NCBI GenBank assembly: GCA_900544285.1
Contig: UQUT01000015.1
Location: 1 to 42,142 of the forward strand
DNA length: 42,142 nucleotides
DNA from: an uncultured Eubacterium sp.
GTDB taxonomy: Bacteria > Bacillota > Clostridia > Oscillospirales > CAG-272
Direction of reading: 5' to 3'
Shown: piece by piece, positions 1-8,120 of the stretch
Layout: each line of letters begins with the position of its first letter
Numbering within the stretch: position 1 is the stretch's first letter
The notes under the pieces: model-generated
What the model was told of the DNA's origin: nothing
What the model saw: only the letters and a program-made list of their open reading frames with translations
The model's database searches: none
Translations under genes and position numbers: made by a program

Positions 1-117
1 AAAAATCTGCATATCGTCCCCGATAACCGAAGTTTCTTTTGCCTTTTTGCAAGCCCTGTCTGTGCAGATAATTAAAAATCTGTATATCGTCCCCGATAAT
101 TAAAGTTTCTTTTGCCT
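1..117. repeat. Direct repeat pair (1-44 and 74-117)
   Basis: Two near-identical 44-bp stretches lie 73 bp apart. Each begins AAAAATCTG(C/T)ATATCG and ends with the motif AGTTTCTTTTGCCT. The same AGTTTCTTTTGCCT motif heads the repeats at 18545, 18660 and 18773, so this is one dispersed family. No protein is encoded here. The window starts inside the region, so more copies may lie upstream. Confidence 0.8.
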
Positions 118-140
118 ACTTTTCTTTTCAAAGAAAAGTA
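102..140. repeat. Dispersed stem-loop element with conserved flank
   Basis: Positions 117-127 and 130-140 form a perfect 11-bp inverted repeat with a 2-nt centre, TACTTTTCTTT against AAAGAAAAGTA, preceded by the conserved AGTTTCTTTTGCC. The copy at 18784-18811 has the same arms extended to 13 bp. Both copies lie just beyond the stop codon of a minus-strand gene (the SDR gene here, the HIT gene there), which suggests a role at RNA 3' ends. Confidence 0.75.
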
Positions 141-144
141 TGGT

Positions 145-169
145 GCCTGCTTTTCGGGGAAAAGCAGGC
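145..169. terminator. Inverted repeat downstream of the SDR gene
   Basis: A perfect 11-bp inverted repeat, GCCTGCTTTTC against GAAAAGCAGGC with a 3-nt loop, starts 10 bp past the SDR stop codon on the minus strand. It has no good T-run after it on that strand, so it is either an imperfect terminator or an RNA-stabilising stem. It forms a pair with the stem-loop at 117-140. Confidence 0.5.
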
Positions 170-178
170 ACAAGGGAT

Positions 179-1186
179 TTATGTTGTTGCGAGGCGTGAC
201 TTTTTCAGCCATTTCACCGTATCCGAAAGGGTTTCTTTCAATGAGCGCGGCGCATAGCCGAGGTCATTTTTTGCGGCTTTTTCGGAAAACAGCGCATTGC
301 TTTGCAGAACACGAACGGCATACGGCGTGAAGAAAAGTTTCTTCTTTTTCCTTATGCTGTTAAGCTCGTAGAACGGCGCGACGATTTTCGCAAGCGCAAT
401 GGGAATATACGAAACGACCTTTTTAATACCGGTGTTTTTGGCAACGGTTTCGAGAATATCACGGATTGTGGCATAGTGACCGGAAAGAATATAGCATTTT
501 CCGCGCACGCCGTTTTCCGCGCATGACACAATGCCCGCCGCGACGTCGCGCACGTCGACGAAGTCATATCCGCCTTTCACGGCAACCGGCAACTTTCCGG
601 CGAGGAAAGACAGGAGCAGCTCCGTAATGCTTCCTCCCGCCGTATCGCCCGGACCTATTATTCCGGAAGGGAGAACGACACTTGCGTTGAGTGATTTTTT
701 TGCGGCGTTGAGCACGATGCGCGTCGCCATCGCCTTGCTTTTTGCATAATCGCCGACGAGCTTTTCGGGGTCGAACGACTCCGATTCCGCATCCGTCTCC
801 ACGCCCTTCGGTCTTTCCGCAAGAGCATGAACCGAGCTGACGTAAACCAACTTGCCGACTCCGTGAGAAATGCACGCTTTCACAATATTTTTCGTGCCGC
901 CGACGTTGACGTCATAGAGAAGCTTGCCCGGACGGCTGGCAACGGAAACAATTCCCGCGCAGTGTATCACGCAGCTCTGGCCGTCTGCGCCGTCAAGGAA
1001 CGAATCAACAGATGAGGGGTCACAGACATTGCCCGTCAACACGTGTATTCCTTCGGGCAGGCTTGCGGCGAGCGGGTCGTCCTTCAGAACCAGCGCATAA
1101 ATTTCCGCTGTCTGTGTCATAAGTCTTGAAATGACAGCCGTGCCGAGAAAGCCTGTTGCTCCTGTAACAAAGTATTTTGTAAACAT
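179..1186 (-). CDS. NAD(P)-dependent epimerase/dehydratase (extended SDR)
   Basis: A 335-residue cytoplasmic oxidoreductase of the extended short-chain dehydrogenase family. The N-terminal nucleotide-binding motif TGATGFLG is at residues 8-15, and the catalytic Tyr147/Lys151 lie in YAKSK, with Ser117/118 upstream as the likely third catalytic residue. The C-terminal third would bind the substrate, which cannot be named; family members act on nucleotide sugars, dihydroflavonols or sterols. The start follows AAGGAGGG at good spacing. It is divergent from the TetR gene at 1356 and their promoters overlap, so that regulator probably controls it. The stop codon is followed by two inverted repeats. 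The family call is secure; the substrate is unknown. Confidence 0.88.
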   Translation of the reverse strand: MFTKYFVTGATGFLGTAVISRLMTQTAEIYALVLKDDPLAASLPEGIHVLTGNVCDPSSVDSFLDGADGQSCVIHCAGIVSVASRPGKLLYDVNVGGTKNIVKACISHGVGKLVYVSSVHALAERPKGVETDAESESFDPEKLVGDYAKSKAMATRIVLNAAKKSLNASVVLPSGIIGPGDTAGGSITELLLSFLAGKLPVAVKGGYDFVDVRDVAAGIVSCAENGVRGKCYILSGHYATIRDILETVAKNTGIKKVVSYIPIALAKIVAPFYELNSIRKKKKLFFTPYAVRVLQSNALFSEKAAKNDLGYAPRSLKETLSDTVKWLKKSRLATT

Positions 1187-1208
1187 TTTTTTACCCTCCT
1201 TTTCAAGA

Positions 1209-1234
1209 TAAGTGTTGAATATCTTTCACACTTA
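1209..1234. promoter_or_regulatory. Candidate TetR operator palindrome
   Basis: TAAGTGT at 1209-1215 and ACACTTA at 1228-1234 form a perfect 7-bp inverted repeat with a 12-bp spacer. It covers the -35 box and spacer of the plus-strand promoter and the start region of the minus-strand promoter, so one bound dimer could block both. A related box, GTGTTGA(A/T)TATCTTT, occurs at 1212-1226 and again exactly 100 bp on, at 1312-1326, between promoter and tetR start. Confidence 0.5.
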
Positions 1235-1243
1235 CAGTATAAT
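1215..1243 (+). promoter_or_regulatory. Promoter of the TetR gene
   Basis: A -35 box TTGAAT (1215-1220), 17-bp spacer and -10 box TATAAT (1238-1243) point toward the TetR gene, giving a leader of about 105 nt. The -10 overlaps the -10 of the opposing promoter. Confidence 0.65.
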
Positions 1244-1264
1244 AGTAATACAGAGAAATAACAA
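1236..1264 (-). promoter_or_regulatory. Promoter of the SDR gene
   Basis: On the minus strand, TTGTTA (1264-1259), a 17-bp spacer and TATACT (1241-1236) lead to the SDR gene about 50 bp on. It faces the tetR promoter, and the two -10 boxes share bases, so the two polymerases would exclude each other. Confidence 0.6.
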
Positions 1265-1355
1265 CCGTCAGCTTTTGTGAATCTGAAAGATACCCGACAG
1301 CCGTTCGGTCGGTGTTGATTATCTTTGTAAATGTTTTGTTAAGGAAGTTTGTGCA

Positions 1356-1904
1356 ATGAAAAAGATTGATGCACGCGTTCGTTATACGCAAAAGGTATTG
1401 AAGGAAAGTTTTCTTAAGCTGCTTGAAGAAAAACCGGTAAACAAAATAACCGTCAAGGAGGTTTGCGAGCTTGCCGAGCTGAACCGCGCTACCTTCTACG
1501 CCCACTATACCGATTGCTTTGCTTTGCTTGAAAGCATAGAGGATGAAATGCTTGAAGGCTTTGAGGAGTCGCTGAAATATATACGCTCCCTTGACGTCAC
1601 CTCGCTTATGAGCGCCATATATGAAATGATTGAGCGCAACGACCACGCCTGTCGCGTGCTGGTGTTTCACGGCGGCGACAGAAAAATTCTCGGCAAAATG
1701 ATAGAGCTTGCAAGGGAAAAAAGCATCGACTACTGGCGCGGAGAACTTAAAAATGCCACCGAGGAGGAGTTGGATATGCTCTATATCCACCTTTCAAACG
1801 GACTGCTTCACGTCGTGATTGACGGTTACGGCAAATACAGCCGGCAAAGACTTTCCGACTTTATAAACCGCATTGTTGTCAGCACGCTCCGCGCGTTCAA
1901 ATAA
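1356..1904 (+). CDS. TetR/AcrR family transcriptional regulator
   Basis: A 182-residue one-domain repressor of typical TetR length. Residues about 10-55 hold the DNA-binding domain; the helix-turn-helix runs from ITVKEVCELAEL to NRATFYAHY, the family signature. The C-terminal part (about 60-182) is all helical and would form the dimer and ligand pocket; it resembles the C-terminal domain often seen in clostridial TetR proteins. The start has AAGGAAG about 9 nt upstream. It is divergent from the SDR gene, with a palindrome over both promoters, which is the usual layout for a self-regulating TetR protein that also controls its neighbour. The ligand is not known. Confidence 0.92.
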   Translation: MKKIDARVRYTQKVLKESFLKLLEEKPVNKITVKEVCELAELNRATFYAHYTDCFALLESIEDEMLEGFEESLKYIRSLDVTSLMSAIYEMIERNDHACRVLVFHGGDRKILGKMIELAREKSIDYWRGELKNATEEELDMLYIHLSNGLLHVVIDGYGKYSRQRLSDFINRIVVSTLRAFK

Positions 1905-1906
1905 AA

Positions 1907-1931
1907 AATCCGCATACGAGCGATGCGGATT
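1907..1931 (+). terminator. Possible terminator after tetR
   Basis: AATCCGCAT and ATGCGGATT form a perfect 9-bp stem with a 7-nt loop directly after the stop codon. The T-run is poor, so termination may be weak. Two more hairpins, 1969-1987 and 2017-2032, follow before the next gene. Confidence 0.45.
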
Positions 1932-2059
1932 ACGTTTAACGTTATGACAGATGAAAGTGATTCGGGTATTCCCGCAGGCAACGGGAACGAGAAAACAATG
2001 CGCAATTAACAATCGGGCGGATTTTCATCCGCAGATACGAAAACAACGAGAGGTTACGG

Positions 2060-2452
2060 ATGTATAAGGGAATATTTTGGCGGGCTTTGAGCCGCGACGG
2101 GGAGACTGTATGGGTTTGCAAAAAGGTTTTGTGCGACTCCGACGGTGTTCCGACGGAGGCTTTTGTCGGGTTCAGTTCAAAATCGGGCGATAATTTCAAT
2201 CACAAAGCCGAATGGGAAAAACTCGGCAAAAGTATAACCGGCGGGCATCCTTTCGACTGGTTTCCGCGCGGAAGAGTTGAGATAAAGCGCGGAGAAGCCG
2301 TGATATATGCTCACCCCGCGCTCACCGGAGAAGACTGTATCTGCCGGATAAAAGAAGAATTCCGGCTTGATGAAATTCCCGTGCGCGTCATTGCGGACGG
2401 CTCGGCACACTATCGCGCGCTCATCTTTGACGCGGCTTTGCGTTCCGACTGA
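2060..2452 (+). CDS. Conserved small protein of unknown function
   Basis: A 130-residue soluble protein with no signal peptide or membrane segment. The start has AGAGG 6 nt upstream. The most striking part is the middle, WFPRGRVEI (about residues 72-80), then a putative strand ending YAHPALTGED and a C-terminal stretch, PVRVIADGSAHYRAL. The pattern resembles small clostridial hypothetical proteins with a PRGRVEI core, recalled from memory and not checked. Codon use is like the neighbours. The position after the tetR hairpins and 14 bp before the convergent GH20-like gene gives no clue to function. It is probably a real gene; no activity can be assigned. Confidence 0.62.
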   Translation: MYKGIFWRALSRDGETVWVCKKVLCDSDGVPTEAFVGFSSKSGDNFNHKAEWEKLGKSITGGHPFDWFPRGRVEIKRGEAVIYAHPALTGEDCICRIKEEFRLDEIPVRVIADGSAHYRALIFDAALRSD

Positions 2453-2466
2453 GAAGCGCCTGAAAT

Positions 2467-4101
2467 TCAGAGCAGATTGCTCTGGCTTGCGGCGCGTTCG
2501 TAGCTTGCGAAAAATCCGACCTGACCGTAAAAGTCCTTTCCGCAGCCGTCACAGCAGAGAAGCTCGTTTTCAAGCTCTTCAATGCGGGCGAGCTTGCCGG
2601 AGAGATAGTCCGAAAGACGCTTTCCGCAGGTTTCAAGTCTTGACGCAAGTCCGCCGAGACGCAGGTCGATTACTTCATAGCCCTCCGGCTTTTTTTCCGC
2701 AAACCATTCGTCATAATAAGCGCGACGGAAGTCGTCCAGCTTTTCTTTTGCCACCGCAAAGTCGGAAAGAACCTTTTCAAGTTCCGCTCTGTCGCCGGAC
2801 CTGTACGCCTTTCTTGCCCTTGCGCCGAGCGTGTATTTTACGGAAAGCACGTCGCAAAGTGCTTTTGTTGCTCTGAAAAGATAACCGAAACCCTCGGTAT
2901 TGACGAGCGGAGCGAGCTTTTCGGAGCATTCCGAATAGAATTTATCCTCGTTGAAATGAACGAGAGAATCATACCTGCCGAGGAAGGGGTCGTTATAAAG
3001 CATATACCTTGAAGGGTTTTTCATATAGGGATTTACGCGCCACGCCGATTTTATCTCGCGCGGAATGAGGTCGGGCAGGTCGAGCAGACAGAAATCGTCA
3101 TAGCCTATGCCGAACATATCCTCAAAGCCTGCCTTGATTTTTTGCAGGTCGTTTTCGCCGTCCGCTTTTCTGGCGGCATAATACATTGCGGGAAGCACGG
3201 AAAAGACGGAGCATTCCGCGCCGCCGTCGCCCCACATTGTCATAAAGGCGTTGCGGATGCCCTTTTCGATACAGCTTTCGATTGCGGGATTTATCACTCT
3301 GAGCGACTCGTTATTGTGCGGCGTAAAGCCTGTCCATGTCCATATTCCGCCGGCAAACCACGTTTTGTCCGAAAGAAGCCGGTGATTATCAAACATTATG
3401 TCATATTTTTTCTTGTCTATCGAATAATAATCCCAGTAAACAACGTTCATGCCGTCCGGCACCATTGAACGTTCTTTTTCGGTTATGACGATTTCGTCTG
3501 CCCAGTAGTTGCCGCCCGTTGCAAAACGGAAAAACATATCGCTCCACATCATCGGCTCAAAGCCGTGCGAACGCGCGATTTTATTCACTCTTTCCATATG
3601 TCTGCGCAGAATATCGTATCTGTCCGTATAGCCGTGAATGTCCAGATATTTTCCGAGACCGACCATATGCGCCTCGTCCATGCCGATATTTATTCTGCGC
3701 GAGGTGAACGACTTTTCACACGCCGAAAACATTTTGTCTATGAGAGCGTACACTCTTTCGTCGTCGGCGAGAAGAATATCGTTTACGTCAAAGAGAGGAG
3801 AATACGGATCCTGTGCGCGGAGACGGGCAAGATGAGCGAGCGTCTGTATGCAGGGTATAAGCTCCACGCCGCGAGCCTTTGCGTAAGCGTCGAGACTGCG
3901 AAGCTCGCTCTGCGTATATCTTCCTCTGAAATAGCCGAAATACGGTTCGCCGTCCACCTCATACGTATCCTCCGTGTAGAGCAGGAGAGCGTTATAGCCC
4001 ATTTCCGACATAATATCAATAAAATTTTCAATTGACGCGGCGGTATATACGGCGTTGCGGGAGCAGTCTATCATTATTCCGAACGTATCAAAATTTTTCA
4101 T
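2467..4101 (-). CDS. GH20-like glycoside hydrolase (beta-N-acetylhexosaminidase-related)
   Basis: A 544-residue protein with a TIM-barrel of the glycoside hydrolase 20 type. The early segment MSEMGYNALLLYTEDTY (about 31-47), with IPCIQTLAHL further on, matches GH20 barrel strands. The catalytic Asp-Glu pair is Asp142-Glu143 in NIGMDEAH. In GH20 the Glu is the acid/base and the Asp orients the substrate acetamido group. There is no signal peptide, so it should act in the cytoplasm on imported amino-sugar oligomers. The C-terminal ~150 residues are helical and charged and may be an accessory domain. It has its own promoter, divergent from the YitT gene. The family is likely; the true substrate is uncertain. 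Confidence 0.75.
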   Translation of the reverse strand: MKNFDTFGIMIDCSRNAVYTAASIENFIDIMSEMGYNALLLYTEDTYEVDGEPYFGYFRGRYTQSELRSLDAYAKARGVELIPCIQTLAHLARLRAQDPYSPLFDVNDILLADDERVYALIDKMFSACEKSFTSRRINIGMDEAHMVGLGKYLDIHGYTDRYDILRRHMERVNKIARSHGFEPMMWSDMFFRFATGGNYWADEIVITEKERSMVPDGMNVVYWDYYSIDKKKYDIMFDNHRLLSDKTWFAGGIWTWTGFTPHNNESLRVINPAIESCIEKGIRNAFMTMWGDGGAECSVFSVLPAMYYAARKADGENDLQKIKAGFEDMFGIGYDDFCLLDLPDLIPREIKSAWRVNPYMKNPSRYMLYNDPFLGRYDSLVHFNEDKFYSECSEKLAPLVNTEGFGYLFRATKALCDVLSVKYTLGARARKAYRSGDRAELEKVLSDFAVAKEKLDDFRRAYYDEWFAEKKPEGYEVIDLRLGGLASRLETCGKRLSDYLSGKLARIEELENELLCCDGCGKDFYGQVGFFASYERAASQSNLL

Positions 4102-4137
4102 AGGGACAAAAAGCCTTTCTTTTTTGTTTACGGCTTA

Positions 4138-4166
4138 ATTATAACGATTTTTTGCGGATATGTCCA
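4138..4166 (-). promoter_or_regulatory. Promoter of the GH20-like gene
   Basis: On the minus strand TGGACA (4166-4161), 17 bp and TATAAT (4143-4138) precede the start at 4101 by about 37 bp. Confidence 0.65.
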
Positions 4167-4203
4167 TCTATTTTGAAAAAAATGTTTGAAAACGGACAAA
4201 GTG

Positions 4204-4232
4204 TTTACAAATGCGGAGGATTATGATAAAAT
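4204..4232 (+). promoter_or_regulatory. Promoter of the YitT gene
   Basis: TTTACA (4204-4209), 17 bp and TAAAAT (4227-4232) give a start of transcription near 4239. This rules out the in-frame TTG at 4186 as a start and supports the ATG at 4264. Confidence 0.7.
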
Positions 4233-4263
4233 ACTGTCAACAAAAACTTATAAGAGGACAAAA

Positions 4264-5136
4264 ATGAAAACGGAAAATAAATCAAAGCTGATAAAAGACG
4301 TCATAATGATGACGGTCGGCACGCTTATAACGGCGTTCGGCGTTTACTTTTTCAAAATACCGAACAATTTTTCAACGGGCGGAATGAGCGGTATCTCAAT
4401 TATACTCGGTAATCTTATAAAAGGAGTAAGTCCGGCAAACTTTATCCTGATACTGAACATTGTTTTCATGATACTCGGTTTTGCCTTTGTCGGCAAGGAT
4501 TTCGGCTGGAAAACGATATATTGCAGCCTGCTTTTTTCGGGTGCGGTTCAGCTGCTCGATATAATCGTTCCGATGACAAAGCCGTTTACGGATCAGAGAA
4601 TGCTTGAGCTTGCCTTTGCGGGAATAATCCCCGCAATCGGCACGGCGATAACCTTCAAATATGGCGGAAGCACGGGCGGCACGGACATAATCGCGATGAT
4701 ACTCCGTAAACACATAAAATCGGATATAAGCATTTCAATGATGATTGCCGACGCGATAATCGCAGCTTCGACAATATTCTTTATAAACGTCGAAACGGGA
4801 CTTTATTCAATTCTCGGTATGCTTCTCAAATCATTTATGGTTCAGGCGGCGATCGGCGTTATCAACCGCAGAAAGACCCTGCTGATAATCACGTCAAAGC
4901 CCGATGAGGTTCAGGAATATATAACGAAAACGCTGCACAGAGGAGCGACCGTCTGGAACGCCTCCGGCGCATTTACGCATGAGAACAAAACGGTGCTCTT
5001 CGTTGCAATGACGCCGTATCAGGCGGCAGAAGTACGCGATTATACAAAGAAAATCGACGACAGAGCGTTTGTCACGGTGCTTGACTCAAACGAGGTTTAC
5101 GGAAAAGGGTTTATGTCATTTTCGGACAACGTATAA
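4264..5136 (+). CDS. YitT family integral membrane protein
   Basis: A 290-residue protein with the standard YitT layout: about five or six membrane helices in the first 195 residues (DUF161-type repeats) and a soluble C-terminal DUF2179 domain (about 205-285). Typical family features are the N-terminal TAFGVYFFKIPNNFSTGGMS stretch and the glycine-rich GGSTGGTDI loop. The ATG at 4264 has AGAGGA 5 nt upstream; reading frame upstream of it overlaps the promoter and is not translated. The family is widespread in Firmicutes and its transport function is not settled. It is transcribed alone and ends at a strong terminator shared with the convergent beta-galactosidase. Confidence 0.92.
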   Translation: MKTENKSKLIKDVIMMTVGTLITAFGVYFFKIPNNFSTGGMSGISIILGNLIKGVSPANFILILNIVFMILGFAFVGKDFGWKTIYCSLLFSGAVQLLDIIVPMTKPFTDQRMLELAFAGIIPAIGTAITFKYGGSTGGTDIIAMILRKHIKSDISISMMIADAIIAASTIFFINVETGLYSILGMLLKSFMVQAAIGVINRRKTLLIITSKPDEVQEYITKTLHRGATVWNASGAFTHENKTVLFVAMTPYQAAEVRDYTKKIDDRAFVTVLDSNEVYGKGFMSFSDNV

Positions 5137-5140
5137 TATA

Positions 5141-5176
5141 AAAAAACAACGCCTCCGCGGGAGGCGTTGTTTTTTT
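5141..5176. terminator. Bidirectional terminator between yitT-like gene and beta-galactosidase
   Basis: A perfect 16-bp stem (5141-5156 against 5160-5175) with a 3-nt loop. A-runs and T-runs flank both sides, so it works in either direction. It sits 4 bp past the YitT stop and 2 bp past the beta-galactosidase stop. Confidence 0.93.
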
Positions 5177-5177
5177 G

Positions 5178-8105
5178 TCATATATTTTCGAGGGCGATAT
5201 CAATATCGAATTCAAATTCGTCGTCATTGAAGCGATACTGCTCCGGCAGGCGGGGACCGCAGCTGTGCGAGCCGATACCGCCGACCTTGTAATCAAGGAG
5301 GAGGAAAGTCGACTTTGACGGAACAAGCTCGAAGTCGTGCGCTGCTGCTTCGAGCATTTCGGGGGAGAAATGCAGAGCGGAGAACTCAAAGCCCCTGCCG
5401 CTTGCCGTAAGCGAGGTTTTGCCGTTTGAAACGGTGACAAAGTCCGCGCCGTAGTGGTTGCCGCACTCCTGCGGATGAATCATATGCTCAAGCTGATCCT
5501 TTACGGTTGATTCGAAGACATCGTAATATGCGTGGTTTCTAAAATCTATATAGCACGATTCGGGACCCATTGCCGCATAACGGAGCTTTTCAAAGCCCTT
5601 TTTCAGCTCAAGCATAAGAGCGAAGCGGGGCATATAGTCAACGTCTGCGTGCTCCGGCTTTTCCGCGTGAATATGAACGGAGAGCTTTCCGCCGGTTACT
5701 TTATACGTTGTTTCCGTTCTGTAAAGCGGGAAGACGGAAGGGGCGCCGAATGTGCCGACAAAGGTTACGCCCGCGCTTTTTCCGTCGCAGAAGGTTTCTG
5801 CGGAATAGACGTTGGTTTTGCATTTATGGACGTGTCTGTCCTTCCAGTGCTTTACGATATACATATCGTTGTCCGTCGGGGCGCGCCATGCCGTATAGCG
5901 GGAGGGCGAGGCGAGGACGTTTTCTCCGTCGTCCGCCGAAAGGGAAACTATCGAGGCTGTCGAAAGATCGATCTGTACCGCCAGTCCGTCGCTTTGGAGA
6001 GTTGCGTATCTTCCATCGCACAGAAGCGAAGCGATTGCGCTTGACGCCGGAGCGGCATTGCCCGCTTCCGTATGCTCAAGCTCAAACTGCGCCCATGCGG
6101 CGTTTTCGCCCTTCTTTGCGTATTCCGTGCCCGCCTTGTATTTTACGGAGAACATGACGAACGTTCTCTTAGTATAGTTTTCTTTTTCAATGAAAGCGAT
6201 TTGCTTTTTGCCGTGCGGTGCGATGTCAAGCGGGATGACCGTCTCCTCGCCTTTTTCGCCTGCCGCGTGCGGGTGCTCGAAGACGCATTCGAAAAGCGAC
6301 GAGAGGTTTACGAAATCCAGCGTGTTTTTAGCCGTTATCGCATAGCCGCCTTCCGTCTTTTCCATAGAAAATCTGACGGGCGTTATGACCTGCTTCAGCT
6401 CTTTGAGTGCGAGGTGCGGCGTTCTGTCAGGGAAGCACAACCCGTCAACGCAGAACACTCCGTCGTTCGGGAAATCGCCGAAGTCGCCGCCGTAGAGCCA
6501 GCCGTCCTTACCTTTTACGGCGTGATCCGCCCATTCCCAGACGCAGCCTCCGCAAAGGCGCGGATACTTATATATAAGGTTCCAATAGTCCGAAAGGCCG
6601 CCGGGACCCATGCCCATCGAATGGGCATATTCGCACATATAATACGGGCGAGGGTCGCCCTTTTCGTTTATGCCCGCTTCTTCGAGCGTTTCGAGATACG
6701 GATACATAGTGCTGACGATATCGACGCACGGGTCAACGTCCGTTATTTCTTTGTGATAAAGCGTGTTTACGGACATCGTGCCTTCATAATGGAGCAGACG
6801 GGAGGAGTCTCTTTTGTGGACGAAGTCTGCCATTTTGCGATGATTTTCGCCGAAAAGGCTTTCGTTTCCGAGCGACCACATTATAACGCAGGGACTGTTT
6901 TTGTCGCGCTCGACGGTGCGATGAATTCTGTCAAGATACGCCTCTTCAAAGAGAGGGTTATCCGAGATGAGGCAGCTTGAATCAACTCCGCGCATTGCTC
7001 TTTCCGTGCCGTGAGTTTCAAGGTCACACTCATCGACGACATAAAAGCCGAGCCTGTCACACATGCGGTAAAATTCCGGCGCGGCGGGATAATGCGAGGT
7101 TCTTATGCAGTTCATATTGTTCTGTTTCATAAGGAGCAGGTCGCGGAGGAGCTCTTTTTCCGTCATACAGTAGCCCTTGCTTTCCGTTGTGTCGTGACGG
7201 TTGACGCCCTTCAGCTTGACGGGTGTGCCGTTTATACACAGCACCCCGCCTTCCTTTACGGAAACCGTGCGGAAGCCGAAGGGAATTTCAATATGCTCGC
7301 CGTTGCAATCGACGGAAAGCGTGTAAAGGTTCGGGGTTTCGGCTGTCCAGAGGAGGGGAGAGTTTACGTTCTCCGCCGGGAGCTTTTCGCCGCTCGGGGA
7401 GATAATCTCGGCGTGCGGAGCGGGGCAGTCGCCGAAAAGGTCAAAGTCGACGGTAAATCTGCCGTCTGCGTCGGCGTGAATGAATATATCGCGGATGTGC
7501 GCTCTCGGACGGCGGAGAAGATAGACGTCGCGGAATATGCCGTTATAGCGCAGGCAGTCCTGATCTTCAAGATATGTTGCGTCGCTATAAGTATACACCT
7601 TGACGGCGATATCATTTTCGCCTTCGGAGAGGAGATCTGTTATGTCAAACTCCGCTTGCAGGCGCGAACCCTTTGACATTCCGGCGTATTTCCCGCCAAT
7701 ATAGACCTCAAACATAGAGCAGACGCCGTCAAAAACAAGATATGTTCTCTCGTCTGTTTTAGGTGCGGAAAAGGTTCTGTGATAAATGCCGACGGGCGTA
7801 TCCGCCGCTATATTCGGAATATCAAACGGAATGGGATAATTTACATTTGTATACTGCTTCTGACCGTAGCCGTAGCACTGCCAGCAGGACGGAACGGGAA
7901 GGGTATCCGCATATCTGACGGCGGAAATGTCATCCGGAAGGTCAAATACCGTATCGAAATAGGCAAAATCCCATTTTCCGCAGAGAGACTGAACGCATTT
8001 CGGCTTCAGAATCCCTTTTGAAATTCGCTCTGGAATAAAATACGCTCTCGGCTCAAGGCGGTTTTCACCTGTGTTTTGCGGGTCAAAGGAAACGAGTTTT
8101 TTCAT
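5178..8105 (-). CDS. Beta-galactosidase, glycoside hydrolase family 2
   Basis: A 975-residue enzyme of the LacZ/EbgA type, near the ~1020 residues of LacZ. Domain order: sugar-binding jelly-roll (about 1-200), immunoglobulin-like domain, TIM barrel (about 285-600), second Ig-like domain and C-terminal small-chain domain (about 690-975). The acid/base is Glu415 in WSLGNES and the nucleophile Glu492 in CEYAHSMG. The motif after the nucleophile reads MGMGPG where LacZ-type enzymes usually have MGN. No signal peptide, so it cleaves imported beta-galactosides. The start has AAGGAG at good spacing only 15 bp after the ATPase gene stop, so it is the last gene of the TerB/ATPase unit. That pairing is unexpected. 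Confidence 0.93.
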   Translation of the reverse strand: MKKLVSFDPQNTGENRLEPRAYFIPERISKGILKPKCVQSLCGKWDFAYFDTVFDLPDDISAVRYADTLPVPSCWQCYGYGQKQYTNVNYPIPFDIPNIAADTPVGIYHRTFSAPKTDERTYLVFDGVCSMFEVYIGGKYAGMSKGSRLQAEFDITDLLSEGENDIAVKVYTYSDATYLEDQDCLRYNGIFRDVYLLRRPRAHIRDIFIHADADGRFTVDFDLFGDCPAPHAEIISPSGEKLPAENVNSPLLWTAETPNLYTLSVDCNGEHIEIPFGFRTVSVKEGGVLCINGTPVKLKGVNRHDTTESKGYCMTEKELLRDLLLMKQNNMNCIRTSHYPAAPEFYRMCDRLGFYVVDECDLETHGTERAMRGVDSSCLISDNPLFEEAYLDRIHRTVERDKNSPCVIMWSLGNESLFGENHRKMADFVHKRDSSRLLHYEGTMSVNTLYHKEITDVDPCVDIVSTMYPYLETLEEAGINEKGDPRPYYMCEYAHSMGMGPGGLSDYWNLIYKYPRLCGGCVWEWADHAVKGKDGWLYGGDFGDFPNDGVFCVDGLCFPDRTPHLALKELKQVITPVRFSMEKTEGGYAITAKNTLDFVNLSSLFECVFEHPHAAGEKGEETVIPLDIAPHGKKQIAFIEKENYTKRTFVMFSVKYKAGTEYAKKGENAAWAQFELEHTEAGNAAPASSAIASLLCDGRYATLQSDGLAVQIDLSTASIVSLSADDGENVLASPSRYTAWRAPTDNDMYIVKHWKDRHVHKCKTNVYSAETFCDGKSAGVTFVGTFGAPSVFPLYRTETTYKVTGGKLSVHIHAEKPEHADVDYMPRFALMLELKKGFEKLRYAAMGPESCYIDFRNHAYYDVFESTVKDQLEHMIHPQECGNHYGADFVTVSNGKTSLTASGRGFEFSALHFSPEMLEAAAHDFELVPSKSTFLLLDYKVGGIGSHSCGPRLPEQYRFNDDEFEFDIDIALENI

Positions 8106-8120
8106 AAAAATTCTCCTTAA

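Noticed and set aside
1203..1790. 195-codon frame antisense to tetR
   Set aside because: It overlaps a clear TetR gene and the promoter region; no family resemblance.
4186..4263. N-terminal extension of the YitT protein
   Set aside because: It covers the promoter of the gene.
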